15,658 nucleotides of DNA from positions 1 to 15,658 of the forward strand of contig JBDSOC010000121.1 of the NCBI GenBank assembly GCA_039915085.1. The letters run 5' to 3'. The position numbers and the translations under genes are program-made. Each line of letters starts with the position of its first letter. Positions within the stretch are counted from its first letter, which is position 1. This DNA is from JACMLD01 sp039915085 (lineage in GTDB: Bacteria > Bacteroidota > Bacteroidia > Chitinophagales > Chitinophagaceae). The notes beneath the pieces are model-generated. The model was not told where the DNA came from and did no database searches. It was given only the letters and a program-made list of their open reading frames with translations. Below, piece by piece: positions 7,701 through 13,133 of this stretch.

Positions 7701-9303
7701 CACGGATTGGATCAATGGGCGGATTGGTTACCTGCGCAAATAATTGTTTGAAATAACTGCTCAGGTGCTGCGGCTGATCACTTAACACAGCAAGTGGTAT
7801 ATCAGTTCCCATTGATCCGATGGGTTCTTTTCCATCCAATGCCATAGGTTTGATAATGGTATCAATATCTTCAGTACTATAACCAAACGCTTTCTGGTAC
7901 CTGGAAATAGAAGTATCCGATAAATGGGTAAATGCTACCCTTGGTTCTTCCAGTTCTTCCAGGCGTATTTTATATTGGTTCAGCCAATCTCCATAAGGCT
8001 TTTGTGAACATATTTTCGATTTTAATTCATCATCGCTGATGATGCGGCCCTGCTCCATGTCTACCACAAACATTTTACCTGGCTGGAGCCTGCCTTTTTC
8101 TATTACTGTTTTCTGGTCTACAGTCAATACACCCGCTTCTGAAGCCATAATAACCCTGTCGTCATTGGTAACACAATACCTTGAAGGACGAAGGCCATTT
8201 CTATCGAGCGTAGCACCGATCATTTTACCATCTGTAAATGAAATAGCGGCAGGGCCATCCCAGGGTTCCATGATAGAAGCGTGGTATTCATAAAACGCCT
8301 TTTTAACAGGATCCATCTGATCATTGGCGTCCCATGCTTCGGGTATCAGCATCATCATTACATGCGGCAGAGAGCGACCAGTGAAAGTCAGCAGCTCAAT
8401 CATGTTATCAAGGCAGGCAGAATCAGATTGCCCGGTAGTGATGATTGGCAAAAGGATCTCCATTTCCTCCTTTGTAAAAAATGGAGAAGAAAATGCATGT
8501 TCGCTGGATTTCAACCAATTAAGGTTGCCTTGTAAAGTGTTTATTTCACCATTATGTGCTATGTACCGGAATGGCTGTGCTAATTTCCAGGAAGGAAAAG
8601 TGTTGGTAGCAAACCGTGAATGCACCAGTCCAAAAGCAGATACAATTCTTTTATTGTTTAAGTCAGGGAAATACTTGCGTACTTGCCGGCTGGTCAATTG
8701 TCCTTTGTATACAACTGTTTTATAAGACAGGGAGGCTATGTAAAAACCTATAGCATCTTTTCTTACACAATTGTGTATGGTGTGGCTGGCGTAATTACGC
8801 AGCACAAATAATTTGCGTTCAAAATCATCAGAATTAGAGATATGGTCGGGGCAGGCAATAAAAACCTGTTCCATTTCAGGTTCTACACTCAAAGCTGTTG
8901 GGCCGATGTCTTCCCTTTCTACGGGCACTTTGCGGTACCCAATTACTTCCAGGCCAAGTTTTTCTGCAGAGCGGTTGAAAATATCGCGGCACTCTTCGCG
9001 TAAACGAATTTCTTGTGGAAAGAAAATAACGCCAACACCATACCGGCCAAATGCAGGCAGATGGATACCGAGTTTTATACATTCATCAAAGAAAAATTCA
9101 TGCGGTGTCTGGATCATTAAACCAGCGCCGTCACCGGTATTGCTTTCACAACCGCATGCACCACGATGCTCCATATTTTCAAGCACGGTAAGTGCGTCAG
9201 AAACTATCTGGTGGCTTTTATTACCCTTGATATTGGCTACAAAACCAATACCGCATGCGTCACGTTCAAATTCGGGAGAGTATAAACCAGTATTGCTTGC
9301 CAT
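4783..9303 (-). CDS. gltB: Glutamate synthase, large (alpha) subunit
   Basis: 1506 residues, the usual length. It hydrolyses glutamine at the N-terminus and channels ammonia to 2-oxoglutarate at an FMN site. Domains in order: class II glutamine amidotransferase from Cys17, the catalytic N-terminal Cys after removal of a 16-residue propeptide (CGIGF), with Arg230 (HSRFATNT) and Asn251-Gly252 (AHNGEIN); a central domain around 470-790; the FMN-binding synthase barrel at about 860-1230, with PGEGGQLPG near 965 and LISPPPHHDIYS; the [3Fe-4S] cysteines Cys1129, Cys1135 and Cys1140 (C-x5-C-x4-C); and a C-terminal GXGXG beta-helix domain at about 1260-1450. The start fits the propeptide length seen in the family. 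gltD follows. Upstream is a 342-bp gap likely to hold the promoter. Confidence 0.98.
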   Translation of the reverse strand: MASNTGLYSPEFERDACGIGFVANIKGNKSHQIVSDALTVLENMEHRGACGCESNTGDGAGLMIQTPHEFFFDECIKLGIHLPAFGRYGVGVIFFPQEIRLREECRDIFNRSAEKLGLEVIGYRKVPVEREDIGPTALSVEPEMEQVFIACPDHISNSDDFERKLFVLRNYASHTIHNCVRKDAIGFYIASLSYKTVVYKGQLTSRQVRKYFPDLNNKRIVSAFGLVHSRFATNTFPSWKLAQPFRYIAHNGEINTLQGNLNWLKSSEHAFSSPFFTKEEMEILLPIITTGQSDSACLDNMIELLTFTGRSLPHVMMMLIPEAWDANDQMDPVKKAFYEYHASIMEPWDGPAAISFTDGKMIGATLDRNGLRPSRYCVTNDDRVIMASEAGVLTVDQKTVIEKGRLQPGKMFVVDMEQGRIISDDELKSKICSQKPYGDWLNQYKIRLEELEEPRVAFTHLSDTSISRYQKAFGYSTEDIDTIIKPMALDGKEPIGSMGTDIPLAVLSDQPQHLSSYFKQLFAQVTNPPIDPIRERMVMSLAAFVGNNGNLLDEDPKHCHTVALKHPILTSTELEKLRSIDTGIFQAKTLQTYFRADGKPGSLKAGLDRLCRYAEDAVHDGFEVLILCDRAVDSEHVAIPSLLATAAVHHFLIRKGLRGQVGIVVEAGDVWEVHHFACLLAFGVTAINPYLALASIRNMKVNNEIDTKFSWEDLRKNYIKAVNDGLLKVFSKMGISTLQSYQGAQIFEILGLNKDVVNMYFTGATSRIEGVGLDEVAKEALAKHYFAFSKKNVPVDRLPAGGIYQWKRKGEFHLFNPQTIHLLQYSTKMNDYNTFKKYTKAVNDQSEKAVTLRSLFRFKRSRPAIPVTEVEPAENIYKRFATGAMSFGSISWEAHTTLAIAMNRLGGKSNTGEGGEDERRYDKLPNGDSMRSAIKQVASARFGVTSLYLTEADELQIKMAQGAKPGEGGQLPGYKVDEWIGRTRHSTPGVGLISPPPHHDIYSIEDLAQLIFDLKNANRAARINVKLVSKAGVGTIATGVAKAKADVILISGFDGGTGASPISSVKHAGLPWELGLAETHQTLVKNKLRSRVIVQADGQMKTGRDIAIATLLGAEEWGVATAALVVEGCIMMRKCHMNTCPVGVATQDPELRKRFTGNADHVVNFFKFMVQEFREIMADLGYRTVNEMVGQADNLEVRPDITHWKFSKLDLSPILYKEPASAFTGIYNQEKQDHGLDDVLDWKLLKAAQPAIDKQQRVVASFPIRNIDRTAGTILSNEITKKYRAAGLPEDTIHFNFTGTAGQSFGAFNTNGVTLELEGDANDYFGKGLSGARLIIYPSREATFIPENNSIIGNVAFYGATSGESFIRGKAGERFGVRNSGANVVVEGVGDHGCEYMTGGQVVILGDTGRNFAAGMSGGIAYVYDVKGKFSENCNKEMVDLDPLDQEDAGLLNDMITKHYAYTASTVAKFVLDDFENQLKNFIKIFPKDYKKVLSEKKKQKVEVGK

Positions 9304-9519
9304 GGCTAAAAGACAGTTTTGTTAGAAAAAATTCAATGAAAAAGCGGTTTTTCGGGGCGGATGTTAAGGAACAAGCAAGCAACTGTTTAAAAATACATAT
9401 AAATAGACAAAATTTATATAATCAGTCAATAATTTTAATCACCTCATGTTAGTAACTGTAACGTTCTATAACAACAAATAAACCAATAGGTTTTAATGAA
9501 ATTACGCGTGTATTTTTTC

Positions 9520-9533
9520 ATGCCCGATGCCCG
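9520..9533. repeat. Two tandem copies of the heptamer ATGCCCG
   Basis: Two exact 7-nt units (CGGGCAT on the minus strand) in the otherwise AT-rich ilvA-gltB spacer. Too short to name, but it shares the 7-nt period with repeats in other spacers here. Confidence 0.5.
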
Positions 9534-9594
9534 GTGTCTATTGCAAAATGCTATGATTTTTTAAATTTCGTGATTTGTACGGCATCTTAACTAT

Positions 9595-9618
9595 AAGAAA
9601 TCTCAAAATCCCAAAATC
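9595..9618. repeat. Three tandem 8-nt units (AAGAAATC, TCAAAATC, CCAAAATC)
   Basis: The last two units differ at one base; the first is more diverged. The array starts 28 nt downstream of the ilvA stop codon. It is not a hairpin and not a terminator. It may be a slippage product or part of a spacer-repeat family. Confidence 0.5.
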
Positions 9619-9645
9619 AGCAATTTTCCATTTCCACACTTCTCA

Positions 9646-10902
9646 TTATACCAGGTAACCAAATAAATTATCGTTTTTGTTCAACTCAGTATAATTTATC
9701 TGGAAACGTTGCATATTTTTTAGCAGGATATCATAATCCTGGCGTTCTTTTAATTCAACACCTACCAATGCAGGACCTGTTTCTTTGTTGTGCTTTTGCA
9801 TGTATTCAAAACGGGTAATGTCATCGTTTGGTCCCAATACATGATTTACAAATTCTTTTAATGCACCCGGGCGCTGTGCAAAACGAACCAGGAAATAATG
9901 CTTTAATCCTTCAAACTGAAGGCTGCGTTCCTTAATTTCCTGCATACGATCAATATCATTATTGCTGCCGCTTACTATACAAACAATATTTTTTCCTTTT
10001 ATTTCTTCTGCATAATCGTCCAATACAGCAATAGATAAAGCACCGGCTGGTTCTACCACAATAGCATCTTCATTGTATAGTTTTAAGATAGTGGAACAAA
10101 CTTTTCCTTCCGCCACCAGGTGCACATCATTCAATACTTCTTTGCAAATGGAGAAAGTAATATCTCCTACCCTTTTTACAGCGGCCCCATCAACAAACCG
10201 ATCAATGGTTTCAAGTGTGACTGGTTTACCTGCCAGTTTTGATTCATACATGGCAGGGGCACCTGCAGGTTCCACACCAATAATCTTTGTTTGTGGTGAA
10301 AAGGCTTTAAAATAAGAGCCAACCCCTGCACTTAAGCCACCGCCGCCAACGGGTATAAACAAATAATCTACCTGCGGCTGATCTTCTAAAATTTCTACGC
10401 CAACTGTTGCCTGGCCCTCAATGATTTTATAATCATCAAACGGAGGAATAAACACCATGCCTTTTTCCAGTGTATACTTTTTTGCAGCTACCGCGCAATC
10501 GTCAAATGTATCGCCTGTCAGTATTACTTCAACAAAATCTTCGCCGAACATTTTTGTCTGGTGAACCTTCTGGTTGGGTGTAACAAAAGGCATAAATACC
10601 ACACCTTTTACGTTCAGCTTTTTACAACTGTACGCAAATCCCTGCGCATGGTTTCCGGCACTCGCGCAAACAACGCCTTTCTGTAACTGATCAGGCGCAA
10701 GGGTACTCATCATATTATATGCACCCCGTAATTTATAGGACCGGACTATCTGCAGATCTTCCCTTTTCAAATACACATTACACTTGTATTTGCGTGAAAG
10801 GTTCTGGTTCAGGGAAAGCGGTGTCCGGTTAACCACTTTTTTCAATCGTTCTGCAGCCTGTGCATAATCCAGTTGTACGTGTGCAGGTGTTGTAGTGTTC
10901 AT
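9646..10902 (-). CDS. ilvA: Threonine dehydratase (threonine ammonia-lyase), biosynthetic type
   Basis: 418 residues. A PLP enzyme that deaminates threonine to 2-oxobutyrate, the committed step to isoleucine. Visible: the Schiff-base Lys57 in SYKLRGAYN; the substrate-site loop SAGNHAQG (81-88); the Gly-rich phosphate loop GGGG at 186-189; and SGSN (311-314). Residues from about 335 form one ACT-like regulatory domain, so this is the short form (as in Bacillus and Corynebacterium, about 420 residues) rather than the E. coli form with two regulatory domains (514 residues). The intact regulatory domain argues for a biosynthetic, isoleucine-sensitive enzyme rather than a catabolic TdcB. It is separated from ilvC by a strong terminator, so it is probably expressed from its own promoter in the 10903-11028 interval. 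Confidence 0.95.
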   Translation of the reverse strand: MNTTTPAHVQLDYAQAAERLKKVVNRTPLSLNQNLSRKYKCNVYLKREDLQIVRSYKLRGAYNMMSTLAPDQLQKGVVCASAGNHAQGFAYSCKKLNVKGVVFMPFVTPNQKVHQTKMFGEDFVEVILTGDTFDDCAVAAKKYTLEKGMVFIPPFDDYKIIEGQATVGVEILEDQPQVDYLFIPVGGGGLSAGVGSYFKAFSPQTKIIGVEPAGAPAMYESKLAGKPVTLETIDRFVDGAAVKRVGDITFSICKEVLNDVHLVAEGKVCSTILKLYNEDAIVVEPAGALSIAVLDDYAEEIKGKNIVCIVSGSNNDIDRMQEIKERSLQFEGLKHYFLVRFAQRPGALKEFVNHVLGPNDDITRFEYMQKHNKETGPALVGVELKERQDYDILLKNMQRFQINYTELNKNDNLFGYLV

Positions 10903-10908
10903 GAATTT

Positions 10909-10959
10909 AGTATAGAAATATGTAGTATTTAGTATTCAAACTGGTCAGCAGTATAGAAA
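10909..10959. repeat. Direct repeats just upstream of ilvA
   Basis: AGTATAGAAA occurs at 10909-10918 and again at 10950-10959, 41 bp apart (about four helical turns). Between them is a tandem heptamer, TAGTATT twice, at 10923-10936. The first copy lies only 7 bp from the ilvA start. These could be paired protein-binding sites or chance in AT-rich DNA. Confidence 0.4.
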
Positions 10960-11004
10960 AATACATCCTGTTATTTCAGTAATAAGCTTTCGTATTTACG
11001 TTTT

Positions 11005-11021
11005 GTATAAATATTTTATAC
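11005..11021. promoter_or_regulatory. Perfect AT-rich dyad GTATAAATATTTTATAC, possible operator for ilvA
   Basis: Arms GTATAAA and TTTATAC are perfect inverted repeats around a 3-nt centre. It lies just past the ilvC terminator and about 100 bp upstream of ilvA, where promoter control would be expected. No known regulator motif is recognised, so the operator role is inference. Confidence 0.35.
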
Positions 11022-11028
11022 TTAGCTA

Positions 11029-11080
11029 AAAAAACGCAGGTTAGGACAAGTAGTATACTGTTTGTTAACCTGCGTTTTTT
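11029..11080. terminator. Symmetrical (bidirectional) terminator after ilvC
   Basis: A perfect 15-bp stem pairs 11029-11043 (AAAAAACGCAGGTTA) with 11066-11080 (TAACCTGCGTTTTTT), with a GC-containing core ACGCAGG and a 22-nt loop. T-runs follow on both strands. It begins 11 nt after the ilvC stop codon. The large loop is unusual, but the stem and T-tracts are convincing. It separates the ilvDBNC block from ilvA. Confidence 0.85.
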
Positions 11081-11091
11081 CTGTCATTATT

Positions 11092-12183
11092 TTAATTTAT
11101 GGCCTGCGCCAGTTTCTTGTCTTTCGCTTCAGCAGGTTGTTGATTTTCCGGACGAAGGCTTCTTACCGTTTTACCAGCCTGCCACATTTCGCTTTCGCGC
11201 AGTTCTTTTAATTCTGCATCCAATTTTTCGCGGTAATCGGCCTGGCTGTTGCTGTCAATACTGCGCTGGCTTTCTTTACCTGCGGCAACACTTTCGTACA
11301 ATTCTTTAAAAACAGGAGCTGTAGCATCACGGAATTTTTTCCACCAGTCCAGCGCACCGCGTTGTGCAGTGGTAGAGCAATTCGCATACATCCAGTCCAT
11401 ACCATTTTCTGCTACCAGTGGCATCAGCGATTGTGTCAATTCTTCTACTGTTTCATTGAATGCTTCGGAAGGTGTGTGACCTTTATCGCGCAATACCTGG
11501 TACTGTGCAGCAAAGATTCCCTGGATAGCGCCCATCAATGTACCGCGTTCGCCGGTAAGATCACTGTATACTTCTTTTCTGAAATCTGTTTCAAATAAAT
11601 AGCCGCTTCCAACAGCAATACCCAAAGCAATAACTCTTTCTTTTGCTTTACCTGTGGCATCCTGGAAGATAGCGTAGCTGCTGTTTAGACCGCGGCCCTG
11701 CAGAAACATCCGGCGCAGTGAAGTTCCTGACCCCTTTGGCGCTACTAAAAATACGTCTACATCAGCCGGCGGAACAATATGGGTCTGTTCTTTAAAAGTG
11801 ATACCAAAACCATGAGAAAAATATAATGCTTTACCTGCGGTAAGATTTTTCTTTACTGTTGGCCACATGGCAATCTGAGCAGCATCACTTAGCAAATAGC
11901 AAATGATAGTGCCTTTTTGCAAAGCTTCTTCAATTTCAAACAATGTTTCACCAGGTACAAAACCATCACGCACGGCTTTATCCCAGCTTTTAGAATTTTT
12001 ACGCTGACCAACAATTACATTGATACCATTATCTTTCTGGTTAAGCGCCTGGCCGGGGCCCTGTACACCGTAACCAATTACTGCTACTACTTCATTTTTC
12101 AGTACCTGTTGTGCTTTTGCCAGCGGGAACTCATCACGAGTTACTACGTTTTCTTCTACGCCGCCGAAATTTAGTTTTGCCAT
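11092..12183 (-). CDS. ilvC: Ketol-acid reductoisomerase
   Basis: 363 residues. It isomerises and reduces acetolactate or acetohydroxybutyrate using NAD(P)H and Mg2+. Seen: dinucleotide loop GYGVQG (37-42); cofactor loop RKNSKSW (61-67), whose Arg61, Ser64 and Ser66 suggest NADPH preference; His124 in FSHGFGI; metal ligands Asp208 and Glu212 in SDLTGERGTLMGA; Glu244 and Glu248; and Ser270 in NCSTTAQRG. The chain has class I length (one knotted C-terminal domain), but GVQGPGQA, PKGSGTSLRR and the GER metal motif look more like plant KARIs than enterobacterial ones; this is the known Bacteroidota form. Residues after about 345 form a short charged tail. The start is preceded by an A-rich run (CAAAAAAAACAAG). 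It follows ilvN by 253 bp and is closed by a terminator. Confidence 0.97.
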   Translation of the reverse strand: MAKLNFGGVEENVVTRDEFPLAKAQQVLKNEVVAVIGYGVQGPGQALNQKDNGINVIVGQRKNSKSWDKAVRDGFVPGETLFEIEEALQKGTIICYLLSDAAQIAMWPTVKKNLTAGKALYFSHGFGITFKEQTHIVPPADVDVFLVAPKGSGTSLRRMFLQGRGLNSSYAIFQDATGKAKERVIALGIAVGSGYLFETDFRKEVYSDLTGERGTLMGAIQGIFAAQYQVLRDKGHTPSEAFNETVEELTQSLMPLVAENGMDWMYANCSTTAQRGALDWWKKFRDATAPVFKELYESVAAGKESQRSIDSNSQADYREKLDAELKELRESEMWQAGKTVRSLRPENQQPAEAKDKKLAQAIN

Positions 12184-12391
12184 CTTGTTTTTTTTGGGCT
12201 AAGAGTAAAAAGAGAAAAGGAGATAATCGTTTTTCCAAATCCCGTTTCTTAGCGGTGTTTAATAAAAGAGTTTTAGTTAATATTTTTTAGTCGCACAGAT
12301 TAACAAAGAAAAAGAGAATCCAATCTGAATGCTATTGTTTTATTCTTTACGCTTTTTCATTCATTGAAAATAAATCAACTTTGCTATTCAT

Positions 12392-12440
12392 CACCTGTCA
12401 GTAAACCAACATCCGCCCTTCAGGTGGCCAGGGGGTTTAC
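12392..12440. promoter_or_regulatory. Structured RNA element overlapping the ilvN stop codon (possible pseudoknot)
   Basis: Two perfect inverted repeats interleave: GTAAACC (12401-12407) with GGTTTAC (12434-12440), and CACCTG (12392-12397) with CAGGTG (12421-12426). Their order makes them cross, as in an H-type pseudoknot, or they are alternatives. A third option, CCGCC (12413-12417) with GGTGG (12423-12427), can nest in the 7-bp stem. The 7-bp stem includes the ilvN stop codon. No T-tract follows on the minus strand, so it is not a standard terminator. It could stabilise the ilvDBN 3' end or control read-through into ilvC. Confidence 0.4.
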
Positions 12441-13027
12441 ATAGAAAACACTTCTTCCTGTTGGTTCAAAAATTCATTTTTTACTATCTCCGATCCTGGT
12501 TTCAGTGCCTCGAATTCTTTCAGTTTTTCATGAAAACCATTGGATGCTTTTATGATGGCCACCCGGGCACTGCGCACAAATTCTATCAAACCATACGGCT
12601 CAAGTACTTTAATTAAGTTATTGGTTTCTTCACGCTGGCCGGCAACTTCAAAAACGGTATAATCTTTTCTGATTACTACTGCCTTTGCTCCATGCTGGCG
12701 CAACAACCTTTCCACTTTTACTTCTTCGGCAATAATTTCCGTAGGTACCTTATACAGGGCCAGCTCCTGCCAGATGATTTCTTCATTGGTATTATAATAG
12801 GCTTTTAATACTTCTACCTGCTTTTCTACCTGCCGCACCAATTTTTTAACTACCTCTTCGGTTTCATTAATAACAATGGTAAAGCGATGTATACCGGGCA
12901 CTTCAGAAGGCGAGGTATTCAGGCTTTCTATATTTATTTTCCTGCGCGAAAATATAATGGCGATACGGTTCAGTAAACCAATATGGTTTTCGGTATAAAC
13001 TGATATGGTATATTCTTCCTTGTTCAT
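12437..13027 (-). CDS. ilvN: Acetolactate synthase, small (regulatory) subunit
   Basis: About 196 residues. It binds IlvB, activates it and confers valine feedback inhibition. An N-terminal ACT domain (residues 5-80) carries the ligand-site pattern EN-x2-G (Asn14, Gly17) within ENHIGLLNRIAIIFSRRKIN, and a C-terminal ALS small-subunit domain spans about 88-165, followed by a charged tail. I place the start at the ATG at 13027, which is followed directly by the conserved strand EEYTISVYTEN. The open frame continues 24 codons upstream to 13099, but that part is encoded by the heptamer-repeat spacer and does not look like protein. It lies about 106 bp after ilvB and 253 bp before ilvC. Confidence 0.92.
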   Translation of the reverse strand: MNKEEYTISVYTENHIGLLNRIAIIFSRRKINIESLNTSPSEVPGIHRFTIVINETEEVVKKLVRQVEKQVEVLKAYYNTNEEIIWQELALYKVPTEIIAEEVKVERLLRQHGAKAVVIRKDYTVFEVAGQREETNNLIKVLEPYGLIEFVRSARVAIIKASNGFHEKLKEFEALKPGSEIVKNEFLNQQEEVFSM

Positions 13028-13034
13028 ATTCGTG

Positions 13035-13058
13035 AAAATTAAAAATTCAAAATTTAAA
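13035..13058. repeat. Heptamer array AAAANNN in the ilvB-ilvN spacer
   Basis: Consecutive 7-nt units AAAATTA (13035-13041), AAAATTC (13042-13048) and AAAATTT (13049-13055), then AAA. The 19 bases 13040-13058 match 18 of 19 bases with 4699-4717 in the gltB-gltD spacer, so the same repeat family is present in both. A small hairpin, ACAGC (13058-13062) with GCTGT (13074-13078), follows. The array lies 8 nt upstream of the chosen ilvN start. Confidence 0.65.
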
Positions 13059-13107
13059 CAGCCGGGCGCGGTAGCTGTAGTATATAATTCCCGCTCCATT
13101 ACTTATC

Positions 13108-13126
13108 ACTTACTACTTACTACTTA
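13108..13126. repeat. Heptamer array ACTTACT directly after ilvB
   Basis: Two full 7-nt units and a 5-nt partial one (AGTAAGT on the minus strand), 8 nt after the tandem TAA TAA that ends ilvB (13136-13131). Because the period is 7 and each unit contains TAG or TAA, stop codons fall in all three frames of the message. Confidence 0.6.
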
Positions 13127-13133
13127 AAACTTA

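Larger units (their letters stand above)
9304..9645. other. 342-bp intergenic region between ilvA and gltB, probably with the gltB promoter
   Basis: No gene seen. A possible minus-strand promoter: TTGACT (9429-9424) and TATTTATA (9405-9398), with 21 nt between TTG and the TA of the second box, in the range described for Bacteroidota, but the -7 box matches TAnnTTTG only in part. Further upstream are two short dyads, GTTAGTAAC (9448-9456) and GTTCTATAAC (9463-9472), of operator-like form. Nearer ilvA are a 7-nt tandem (9520-9533) and an 8-nt repeat (9595-9618). I find no clear terminator for ilvA. Confidence 0.5.

Noticed and set aside
8813..9325. A 170-codon plus-strand open frame opposite the start of gltB.
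   Set aside because: It lies wholly over the conserved gltB amidotransferase region and shows no recognisable protein; it is an antisense shadow, as are the other opposite-strand frames over gltB, amtB and ilvB.
12184..12391. A leader peptide or T-box-like attenuator before ilvC.
   Set aside because: No run of Ile/Val/Leu codons after a start and no recognisable T-box motif in the gap.
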